DNA from: Xestospongia bergquistia
Taxonomy: Eukaryota > Porifera > Demospongiae > Haplosclerida > Petrosiidae
Length of the DNA stretch: 64,000 bases
Assembly: GCA_963965975.1 (NCBI GenBank)
Contig: CAWYPL010000005.1
Location: forward strand, 1-64,000
Reading direction: 5' to 3'
Part shown: piece by piece, positions 55,335 through 64,000 of the stretch
Position numbering within the stretch: the first letter of the stretch is position 1
How the letters are laid out: the number at the start of each line of letters is the position of its first letter
Notes under the pieces: generated by a model
The model's database searches: none
Seen by the model: the letters and a program-made list of their open reading frames with translations, nothing else
What the model was told of the DNA's origin: nothing
Program-made: the position numbers and the translations under genes

Positions 55335-58020
55335 TAGAGTGAACCTAGGCATGTGACCCCTCAAATCAACTGTCTTGGAGAAACGAGCCCAGTTCTGAGG
55401 GTTTCAACACACATTTATGGGGTTTCCAAGGAGATAGATGGGAAAACATTAATTGGTCTTTTGGTTTTAGAGTAAACCTAGGCATATGACCTCTCAAATC
55501 GATCGTCTTGGAAAAACAAGCCCTGTTCTGAGGGTTTCAACACACATTTTTGGAGTTTCCAAGGAGATAGATGGGAAAACATTCATTTTGAGAGTAAACA
55601 TAGGCCTGTGACCCCTCAAATCAATTGTCTTGGAAAAAAGGGGCCCTGTTCTTAGGGTTTCAACACACATTTTTGGAGTTTCCAAGGAGATAGATGGGAA
55701 AACATTCATTTTGAGAGTAAACCTAGGCATGTGACCCCTCAAATCGATCATGTTGGAAAAATGAGCACTGTTCTGAGGGTTTCAACACACATTTTTGCAG
55801 TTTCCAAGGAGATAGATGGGAAAACATTCATTTTGAGAGTAAACCTAGGCATGTGACCCTCAAATCAACTGTCTCTGAGAAACGAGCCCAGTTCTGAGGG
55901 TTTCTACACATATTTATGGGGTTTCCAAGGAGATAGATGGAAAAATGTTCATTGGTCTTTTGGTTTTAGAGTAAACCTAGGCATATGACCTCTCAAATCA
56001 ATTGTCTTGGAAAAACAAGCCCTGTTCTGAGGGTTTCAACACACATTTTTGCAATTTCCAAGGTGATAGATGGGAAAACATTCATTTTGAGAGAAAACAT
56101 AGGCCTGTGACCCCTCAAATCAATTGTCTTGGAAAAATGAGCCCTGTTCTGAGGGTTTCAACACACATTTTTGGAGTTTCCAAGGAGATAGATGGGAAAA
56201 CATTCATTTTGAGAGAAAACATAGGCCTGTGACCCCTCAAATCAATTGTCTTGGAAAAATGAGCCCTGTTCTGAGGGTTTCAACACACTTTTTGGGGGTT
56301 TCCAAGGAGATAGATGGGAAAACATTCATTTTGAGAGTAAACCTAGGCATGTGACCCCTCAAATTGATTGTCTTGGAAAAACAAGCCCTATGCTGAGTGT
56401 TCCAACACCCATTTATGCAGTTTCCAAGAATATAGATGGGAAAATGTTCATGTTGAGAGTAAACCTAGGCATGTGACCCCTCAAATCGATCATCTTGGAA
56501 AAACGAGCACTGTTCTGAGGGTTTCAACACACATTTTTGTAGTTTCCAAGGAGATAGATGGGAAAACATTCATTTTGAGAGTAAACCTAGGCATGTGACC
56601 CTCAAATCAACTGTCTCTGAGAAACGAGCCCAGTTCTGAGGGTTTCTACACATATTTATGGGGTTTCCAAGGAGATAGATGGAAAAATGCTCATTGGTCT
56701 TTTGGTTTTAGAGTAAACCTAGGCATATGACCTCTCAAATCAATTGTCTTGGAAAAACAAGCCCTGTTCTGAGGGTTTCAACACACATTTTTGCAATTTC
56801 CAAGGAGATAGATGGGAAAACATTCATTTTGAGAGAAAACATAGGCCTGTGACCCCTCAAATCAATTGTCTTGGAAAAATGAGCCTGTTCTGAGGGTTTC
56901 AACACACATTTATGGGCTTTCCAAGGAGATAGATGGGAAAACATTCATTTTGAGAGTAAACCTAGGCATGTGACCCTCAAATTGATCATCTTGGAAAAAC
57001 AAGCCCTGTTCTGAGGGTTTAACACACATTTATGGGGTTTCCAAGGAGATAGATTGGAAAATGTTCATTTTTAGAGTAAACCTAGATATGTGACCCCTCA
57101 AATCAATAGTCTTGTAAAAATGAGCCCTGTTCTGAGGGTTTCAATACACATTTTTGGGGTTTCCAAGGAGATAGATGGGAAAACATTCATTTTGAGAGTA
57201 AACCTAGGCAGGTGACCCTCAAATTGATCATCTTGGAAAAACAAGCCCTGTTCTGAGGGTTTAACACACATTTATGGGGTTTCCAAGGAGATAGATTGGA
57301 AAATGTTCATTTTTAGAGTAAACCTAGATATGTGACCCCTCAAATCAATCGTCTTGTAAAAATGAGCCCTGTTCTGAGTGTTCCAACACCCATTTATGCA
57401 GTTTCCAAGAAGATAGATGGGAAAACATTCATTTTTAGAGTAAACCTAGGCATGTGACCACTCAAATCGATCATCTTGGAAAAACAAGCCCTGTTCTGAG
57501 GGTTCCAACACCCATTTATGCAGTTTCCAAGGAGATAGATGGGAAAACATTCATGTTGAGAGTAAACCTAGGCATGTGACCCCTCAAATTGATTGTCTAG
57601 GAAAATCAAGCCCTGTTCTGAGGGTTTCAACACACTTTTTGGGGTTTCCAAGGAGATAGACAGGAAAACATTCATGTTGAGAGTAAAGCTAGGCATGTGA
57701 CCCCTTAAATTGATCATTTTGGAAAAATGAGCCCTGTTCTGAGGGTTTCAACACACATTTTTGGAGTTTCCAAGGAGATAGATGGGAAAACATTAATTAT
57801 GCGAGTAAATCTAGGCCTGTGACCCCTCAAATCGATTGTCTTGGAAAAATGAGCCCTGTTCTGAGGGTTTCAACACACTTTTTTGGGGTTTCCAAGGAGA
57901 TAGATGGGAAAACATTCATTTTTAGAGTAAACCTAGGCATGTGACCCCTCAAATCAATCATCTTGGAAAATCAAGCCCTGTTTTAAGGGTCTCCAAGGAG
58001 ATTGATGGGAAAATGTTCAT
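55335..58020 (+). repeat. 122-bp satellite, about 22 copies
   Basis: The unit includes GAGTAAACCTAGGCATGTGA, CCCCTCAAATC-ATTGTCTTGGA, GCCCTGTTCTGAGGGTTTCA, and TTTCCAAGGAGATAGATGGG. Periodicity is 122 bases, seen clearly from 56,002 to 56,490. Units differ by about 5-12 percent. A variant with TTGGTCTTTTGGTTTTAGAG appears near 55,455, 55,950 and 56,693. The recurrent 76-residue frames are by-products. Confidence 0.93.
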
Positions 58021-58183
58021 TTTTATTGCTATTCTGAAAGCTCATATAGGCAGATCAAGTGGATGATCTAACCCCCCTAGATCTGCCAGTTCATCTGAAT
58101 GGCCATTTCTGATTTCTTTTGTGAAAGCTCATACAATCAAGTGACAGATCTACCCAGATGAGGTGTTCTATGCAAAAGACCTT

Positions 58184-58199
58184 TTACCTGCAAGGGTAA
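58184..58199 (+). repeat. HINE-2 3' terminal hairpin
   Basis: TTACCT-GCAA-GGGTAA: a six-bp stem with a terminal U-G pair, preceded by GCAAAAGACC and followed by CTATGTGGTT. It corresponds to 8,649-8,664 and 4,582-4,597 on the opposite strand. Confidence 0.7.
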
Positions 58200-58239
58200 C
58201 TATGTGGTTATCTTTTTAGATCTTTCTTTGTTCTTTCTG

Positions 58240-58515
58240 TTTCAGGGCAACAATAGGTAGCACATGCCAGGAGCTGCTAAAAAGATTTCTTCTTTGGTAA
58301 GAAAGCTTTTAAGCATTGCTAAGGCACATATGTTTCAAGGCACTGTCTGAGGTGTTCAGCATCTGCAGCTTTGGTGGCTGGTGTTTATCTGGTGTCCATC
58401 CTGCAGGCATGTGACTGGGCCAGGGTTTTTGCTCCAGCTACACAATATTTTTCAACATATGTCACTATTATAGATCAGTAGTAAGTGCCAAATATTGACT
58501 TATATAAAGTCATTT
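58240..58515 (+). pseudogene. DIRS/Ngaro-type tyrosine recombinase remnant
   Basis: + strand frames give AAKKISSLVRKLLSIAKAHM, then after a frameshift SASAALVAGVYLVSILQACD and WARVFAPATQYFSTYVT. This matches the 52,990-53,330 remnant and the conserved end of DIRS-type recombinases, including the C-terminal Y-x-S-x-Y-V region. It starts directly after the HINE-2 end. A TGTCAGGCCATAG block downstream (58,518) also occurs near 53,008, in the opposite orientation relative to the recombinase. Confidence 0.65.
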
Positions 58516-59399
58516 GGATTTGTTGGGTTGTCAGGCCATAGTTCTCTGTGGAACTGAGCAAATATTTCCCTAATTGTCTGTGAAGTATTAGCACTAGACA
58601 GTTGAACCTTTGCTCTAGAGAGCAAGGCTTGACATCCATTTTCTTCTCAATGTTTCCCTGAATGGCTTCATTGAATAAGAGGAAGGTAGCAGCGACGTAT
58701 TTTTTGTTTCATTATTTGCATTGTGCGATCCTATTGATACAGCTGAACAATCCTGTAGGATATATTGTTCTCTCATATTTGTGAAGTAATTAGACCAGAG
58801 GCAATTTAGTCTGCCATAATCCATCGGACTGGCCTTATTTCGGACACTGGCTTTCCCGTCTCAGACTCAGAAACAAGAAAATCAGATCACTACATTTAGT
58901 AGAACAAATACAAGTAAAGGCTCAAGACAGTTGCTGAGTATTGGTTTCCTTTATGTTAATTATACACTGTGCGAGCACACACTGAGTTGCTGGACGACAT
59001 AGAGGTCGAAGGGTTGATTCCGCTAATAATTAATACGCTTCATCACTGTGAATATCATGAATGTCATATGGGGTGCCGTTATAAGCCGAAATTATGAACA
59101 TCATAGATGTGCATTATCCCCAGTAATGCCTGTAGTAGAACTTGCTTTAGGATGCCATCCAAGGTATTATTCCAAAGTGACCGGCTATCAGAGCATAGCC
59201 AACCAAACAGGTAGAAATGTGAGTATGATAAACAGGCGCAGCTGCGGGAAATGTTGGTAGGGAATGAAACGGTTGTTACTCTAAGGGCTGATTCACACAA
59301 AGGAAATTTTACTTTACAATTCCTGATTATGAAAACTGTTTGGTAAACTGCTACTGATAGTGTATATTTCCTAACGACTCCTTGCTTTCGGATTTCTAG
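58516..59399. other. CpG-bearing upstream region of EMC6; first exon not resolved
   Basis: CpG dinucleotides reappear here (for example 58,691-58,700, 58,730, 58,823-58,858, 58,970-59,035). This stretch should contain the EMC6 promoter and first exon. The exon must supply a short N-terminus ending in phase 1. One candidate ends ACAG|GTAGAAATG at about 59,210, but I cannot choose with confidence. Confidence 0.45.
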
Positions 59400-60290
59400 A
59401 GCCAGTGGCTTTTAGTGAGCTATCGATGCGCCAAAATGCGGCTATACTAGATTATTGTCGAACATCCATGTCAGCTCTTTCTGGGGCCACTGCTGGTATT
59501 ATAGGTTTCACTGGACTATATGGATTCATCTTCTACTTTGTTACGCCTTAATGTTATCAGTAAGTTAATTAATGCATCTTATGAAGTCATCTGTCCTGCT
59601 CATTTCTCCTTGTGTCCTTCTAAAACTTGTCTCCTGTCATTGATAACTTGTGTATATGTAAGTCATTTATCTTCAAATCAGAAATCCTTTAAAATTATTA
59701 ATAATTATTTTTCTTAGGACTTCAAATTTTATAACTTCTGATCTATTTAGCGAGGCGATCAGTGACCAAGCGAGATGCCTGATTACAATGAATCTCACTT
59801 TTTGGCATGGACAAGAAATGGGTTCTTCATTAGCCATCTCGTCTTCTCAGTCTTTCTTGCCATCGTCATCTACGTCCATGTTTTGTTAAGTTCGTGATGT
59901 AGATACAGTAGTGTGGTAATATAATGCATTTTGTCTTTTTTTTTTTCAGATAATGTTAGTATTCAAAGCTGGGTCACAGTGGAACAGATATTTCCTCAAC
60001 AGAAGAGTTTTCTTTACCAGTGGAATGTTTGGTGGATTATTTGTATCCTTTTTAATTCTTATATCCAGGTTTAATCTATGTGCATGCACCTTTTTCTGGT
60101 ATTTTGTGAAGAGCCTCCTTTGCTGTCTACGTTGTAAGGCCAACAATGATTCCATGCTTTGTATTACAATACAAAAGGAGATAACAATTATCATAAAGGT
60201 AAAAATGTGACAAAATATATTCCTTAACATGCCATTCAGACATACATTTTATTTTGGACATTTTTATACGGAATGGTACATGTGTATTAG
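59400..60290 (+). CDS. EMC6: ER membrane protein complex subunit 6 (partial gene model)
   Basis: EMC6 is a small subunit of the ER membrane protein complex, which inserts tail-anchored and multipass proteins into the ER membrane. Three coding exons are clear: 59,400-59,559 ([20 protein letters not shown], then [18 protein letters not shown]), 59,950-60,042 ([21 protein letters not shown]) and 60,240-60,290 ([16 protein letters not shown], stop). Acceptors are TTTCTAG, TTTTCAG and CATTCAG; donors GTAAGT and GTATCC. The three exons give about 100 residues; human EMC6 has 110, so only a short N-terminal exon is missing. Hydrophobic segments lie in each exon, as expected. Oddity: one base is missing in exon 59,400-59,559 near 59,546, producing a TAA. 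Restoring the length gives exact phase 0 and the expected 13 residues before KAG, so it is probably a C-run sequencing error; a true pseudogene lesion is possible. Confidence 0.92.
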
Positions 60291-61382
60291 GGACATGAAG
60301 TGTAAATCAGTGTAAAACAATTTTTGAGTTAAGATGGAGGAATGCGAGGAGCTCATGTGGCGAGCAACCTAAAAAAGGATATGATTGTCAAATTCAAAAC
60401 TTCAAAACAGACATAAATGAAATGTGTAAATTGTAGAAGGCAAACTATACTAGTGAAGGAGAAAAGTAATCCATGGCTTTCCTTTTATAAAAGAAAAATT
60501 ATTTCAAGATTTCGCTTCAATGAGTTGTTTCAAAAGTGTACTCAACTGTCTTGCGATTATGTCTTAAATTGACATGTCGATTTCAGTTTTCAAAACAGAG
60601 ACTGATAAACCACGTCGAATTTTCATGCACGTTACGTTTAATGTTTATTTGACAAGCCAATTATTAAACGGTATTGAAGTGTGAATAATTGTCTAAAGTT
60701 CAAATTCCTTACCTAATAATGACAACTAGGAGGTATGTTATTGAAAATAAATATGATGAGTTAGTATAACCTTGGATGCAAAATAAAGATTTTTTGATTC
60801 ATAAAATCAATTTGCAGGAAACCTGTGGAAAGCCTGGCAAACTATGGATATCCGGTGTGTATTAGTTCTATAAAACCATTTATCATACAAACACAAACAC
60901 CTTGTCGCTATATATATATATACCTTTTGGAAATCGGTAAAAAAATTTGAAGGAGAAAAAAAGAAAAGTACTTACGGATTCAATTATAACAAGGTTTTGT
61001 ATCTAGTCACGCGAGTGTGTTTTCAACTTAATATGTATTGAAATGGTTTTGTTCTGTGTTCTTACGTGTAAGAATATTATTATTTCTTGTTGATCCAGTT
61101 ACACTGACTAAATAACTTGTGATTTGTGTACAATACGTAATTTGTGAGTACATATGAGTATGTGTACATATACACGTAACTATGTAAAATAAAGAATCTA
61201 ACTTCAGTTCATTCCAAAACTTGTGGTTTCTTGAAATTTTGTATTTGTGTAAAATCATTGTAGTGTATGTGAAGGGAACAAAAAATACTACAATTATAGC
61301 AGATATATGTACAGTGCTTTAGGGGACAATGACAACATATACATGTAATATGCAAATTTCGGAAATGTTTTTTTTTTTTTTT
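60291..61382. other. EMC6 3' flank, no further gene seen
   Basis: AT-rich but CpG-bearing unique sequence. AATAAA-type signals occur (AAATAAAGATT near 60,780; AAATAAAGAATC near 61,188). It ends in a T run (61,366-61,382) immediately before the Helentron hairpin. Confidence 0.5.
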
Positions 61383-64000
61383 AGGTCTTTCGTATGTAAT
61401 ACGAAAAGACCTTCTGTGAAGCAAAGCATAAAACAGCAAGTGAGCTCAAATTTGGCAGACGAACCATCTTTGGCCGATGGACCCCCCTACTAGCAAGAAT
61501 AGTTGCCTTGAATACCAGTACACAATACTTGGCAGACGAACCTACTTTGGTAGAAGCACCCCCCCAGTGAATTGAGAATTGATGCCTTGAATACCACTAC
61601 ACCAAACTTGGCAGATGAACCTACTTTGGCTGATGGCCCCCCCCCACAAATGGAGCATAGATGCCTTGAATACCAGTACACAACACTTGACAGACAAACA
61701 TACTTTGGCAGATGGACCCCCCTGGGCAATAGAGCAGAGATGCCTTGAATACCAGTACACAATACTTGGCAGATGAACATACTTTGGGAGATGGACCCCC
61801 CAGTGAATGGAGAATAGATGCCTTGAATACCACAACACCAAACTTGGCACACAAACCTTTGGCAGATGGACCCCCCAGAGAATTGAGAATAGATGCCTTG
61901 AATATCAGTACACCAAACTTGGCAGACAAACCTTTGGCAGATGAACCCCCCAGTGAATCGAGCATAGATGCCTTGAATACCAGTACACCAAAATTGGCAG
62001 ACAAACCTACTTTGGCCAATGGACCCCCCTAGGAATCAAGAATAGATGCCCTGAATACCACTACACCAAACTTGGCAGACAAACTTGCATTGGCCAATGG
62101 ACCCCCCTGGTAATAGAACAGAGATGCCTTGAATACTGCTACACCAAACTTGGCAGATGAACCTACTATGGCCAATGGACCCCCACAATGCAATGCATTA
62201 TGGGATAGATATTATGGGATGTATTTGGCAGCCATTTGGATTCTTCAAGAAAAGGTGGGTATTTCCTGTTATTTCGAATTAATTAGGGTAGTAAACAGTC
62301 AGTAAGCATTGTACAGTCATGTCAGATGTAGCACCCCCAACACCCCTGAAACACCCCCCAAATGACAATAAGATTTCAACTCTGACAGCTGGTATTTGCC
62401 AAGTTTAACATGTAATATGGATGTCAGAGTTCATATTGGCAGATCTCCATTGGCCAATGGACCCCCCTAGGAATCAAGAATAGATGCCTTGAATACCACT
62501 ACACCAAACTTAGAAGACAAACCTGCATTGGCCAATGGACCCCCACACACAGTACTGACATCTATTGGTCAGGAATGGCAATTTCACATTGCTACTGACA
62601 TCTAGTGGTCAAGAATGGCAATTGCACATTCCTACTGACATCTAGTGGTCAAGAATGGCAATTTCACATTGCTACTGACATCTAGTGGTCAAGAATGGCA
62701 ATTTCACATTGCTACTGACATCTAGTGGTCAAGAATGGCAATTTCACATTGCTACTGACATCTAGTGGTCAAGAATGGCAATTGCATTCCTACTGACATC
62801 TAGTGGTCAAGAATGGCAATTTCACATTGTTACTGACATGTAGTGGTCAAGAATGGCAATTTCACATTGCTACTGACATCTAGTGGTCAAGAATGGCAAT
62901 TTCACATTGCTACTGAAATTTAGTGGTCAAGAATGGCAATTTCACATGTCTACTTAATGTAGTGGTCAAGAATGGCAATTTCACACTGTTACTGACATCA
63001 AGTGGTAAGGAATGGCAATTTCACATTGCTACTGACATCTAGTGGTCAAGAATGGCAATTGGCAGATCTACCCTGAGATCTGCCAGCAGATCTACCCCCA
63101 AATGCATCATGGGATATATATTATTGGATGTATTTGGCAGCCATTTTGTATTCTTCAAGAAAAGGTGGGAATTTCCTGTTATTTCTGAATAATTAGGGTA
63201 GTAAGCAGTCAGTTAGCATTGTGCAGTCATGTCAGATGTAACCCCCTTGACACCCCTGACACCCCAAAAACACCCCCAAGTGACAATCACAAATTTCAAC
63301 TATGAGGGTTCATATTTGCCAGGTTTAATATGTAATATTGTTGTTAAAGCTGATCTTGGCAGATCTGCTGGCAGATCTAACCCCCCTGCCCCAAATGCAT
63401 CATGGGATATATATTATGGATATATTTGGCAGCTATTTTGGATTCTTCACAAAAAGGTGGAAATTTCCTTTTATTTCTGAATAATTAGGTTAGTAAACAG
63501 TCAGTTAGCATTGTACAGTCATGTCACATGTAACCCCCCTTGATACCCCAGCACCCCTGAAACACACCCCACATGACAATTACAAATTTCAACTAAGAGG
63601 TCTCATATTTGCCAGGTGTAATATGTCATATTGTTGTTAAAGCTGATTGTAGCAGATCTCCAGGCAGATCTACCCCCAAATCCATCATGGATATATATTA
63701 TGGGATGTATTTGGCAGCCATTTTGGATTCTTCAAGAAAAGGTGGGAATTTCCTTTTATTTCAGAATAATGAGGTTAGTAAACAGTCAGTTAGCATTGTA
63801 CAGTCATGTCAGATGTAACCCCCCTTGATACCCCCCTGACACCAACAAACCCCCCACATGACAATTACAAATTTCAACTATGAGGGCTCATATTTGCCAG
63901 GTGTAATATGTAATAGTGTTGTTAAAGCTGATCTTGGCAGATCTCCTGGCAGATTACCCCCCCAATGAGAACAGATTTCTTGAAGACAATTACACCAAAA
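61383..64000 (+). mobile_element. Third Helentron-family element, 5' end; continues past the window
   Basis: Starts with the 30-base hairpin (61,383-61,412), then the TTCTGTGAAGC block and 90-bp units (61,435-62,185). A unit with CCCATAATATCTATCCCATA-like sequence follows (62,180-62,460), then a 40-bp array (62,545-63,060). Three to four 300-bp units run to the edge. Everything is the reverse complement of the Hel2 block in matching order. It may be an autonomous or non-autonomous copy; genes, if any, lie beyond 64,000. Confidence 0.8.
62545..63062 (+). repeat. 40-bp minisatellite, about 13 units
   Basis: CTGACATCTAGTGGTCAAGA recurs about every 40 bases, with two shorter units near 62,620 and 62,785. 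It is the reverse complement of the arrays at 26,651 and 42,705. Confidence 0.95.

Larger units (their letters stand above)
54156..58213 (+). mobile_element. HINE-2, non-autonomous Helentron built of satellites
   Basis: It has no genes. It begins (after the gap) with TA-expanded relatives of the 90-bp unit, continues with a 122-bp satellite, then a short AGATCTGCC-type segment (58,040-58,165). It ends with the family 3' hairpin (58,184-58,199). Unit orientation matches that of the + strand element at 61,383. The 5' hairpin is not seen and may lie in the gap. Confidence 0.6.

Noticed and set aside
56002-56598. Series of 76-residue frames with similar sequence (SWKNKPCSEGFNTHF type)
   Set aside because: Their starts are spaced exactly 122 bases apart, so they are translations of the satellite in rotating frames, not a gene family.
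58246-58297. Small exon-like block with TTTCAG acceptor and GTAAGAAAG donor
   Set aside because: The surrounding frames match a tyrosine-recombinase remnant, which explains the coding look; the splice-like sites are probably chance.
59048-59260. 70-residue frame upstream of EMC6
   Set aside because: It could include the first EMC6 exon but does not resemble the family N-terminus; kept only as an unresolved upstream region.
59953-60210. 85-residue frame MLVFKAG...
   Set aside because: It contains the EMC6 exon but reads on into the intron after GGLF; the true continuation is the exon at 60,240.

Overview
The window is metazoan nuclear DNA, probably from an invertebrate; the species cannot be named from it. 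Almost all of it is AT-rich, nearly CpG-free and made of nested, decayed transposons: Ty3/gypsy, Helentron-type Helitrons, Penelope-like elements (PLEs), L2-type and other LINEs, and DIRS/Ngaro-type tyrosine-recombinase elements. The one host gene I can recognise is EMC6 (ER membrane protein complex subunit 6) at 59.40-60.29 kb, on the + strand, in an island that keeps its CpGs. There are two 200-N gaps, at 32,321-32,520 and 53,956-54,155.

Layout. 0.6-6.3 kb: a dead Ty3/gypsy element (gag, protease, RT, RNase H, integrase, pol tail), split at 4.57-6.19 kb by a non-autonomous Helentron (HINE-1) full of minisatellite. 8.6-28.05 kb: Helentron Hel1 on the minus strand. In its own 5'-3' sense (high to low coordinate) it has a terminal hairpin, a 4.4-kb minisatellite block, a spliced accessory gene built of small phase-1 exons, a short Cys-rich exon, zinc modules, DUF6570, Rep (HUH/Y2), a Pif1-type helicase fused to an endonuclease, a tandem-repeat tail and a 3' hairpin. 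A truncated PLE (16.15-17.70 kb) has landed inside its zinc-module region. 28-32.3 kb: sparse AT-rich DNA, a hammerhead-bearing PLE fragment, and a gypsy integrase fragment on the minus strand. 32.5-43.56 kb: Helentron Hel2, the same family and strand, with the same order, but missing helicase and endonuclease at the assembly gap.

43.6-49.1 kb: LINE scraps, two inverted-repeat structures carrying hammerhead-like motifs, a 117-bp tandem repeat and a gag-like DIRS remnant. 49.1-52.5 kb: a nearly full-length L2-clade LINE with few stops. 52.5-54 kb: tyrosine-recombinase and LINE fragments. 54.2-58.2 kb: a + strand HINE consisting mostly of TA-rich 90-bp-family repeats and a 122-bp satellite of about 22 copies. 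58.2-58.5 kb: a second recombinase remnant. 58.5-61.4 kb: CpG-bearing unique DNA with EMC6. 61.38 kb to the window end: the 5' end of a third Helentron-family element on the + strand.

The most original signal is in the Helentrons. Both copies carry, upstream of Rep/Hel, a multi-exon accessory gene. Its cassettes (81, 129, 132, 138 and 147 bp) are bounded by splice-site-like sequence, all in phase 1, and nearly all multiples of three. Cassette number differs between the copies. The same family also supplies the minisatellite arrays, and its terminal hairpins show compensatory changes. All exon models are inferences from the sequence alone.
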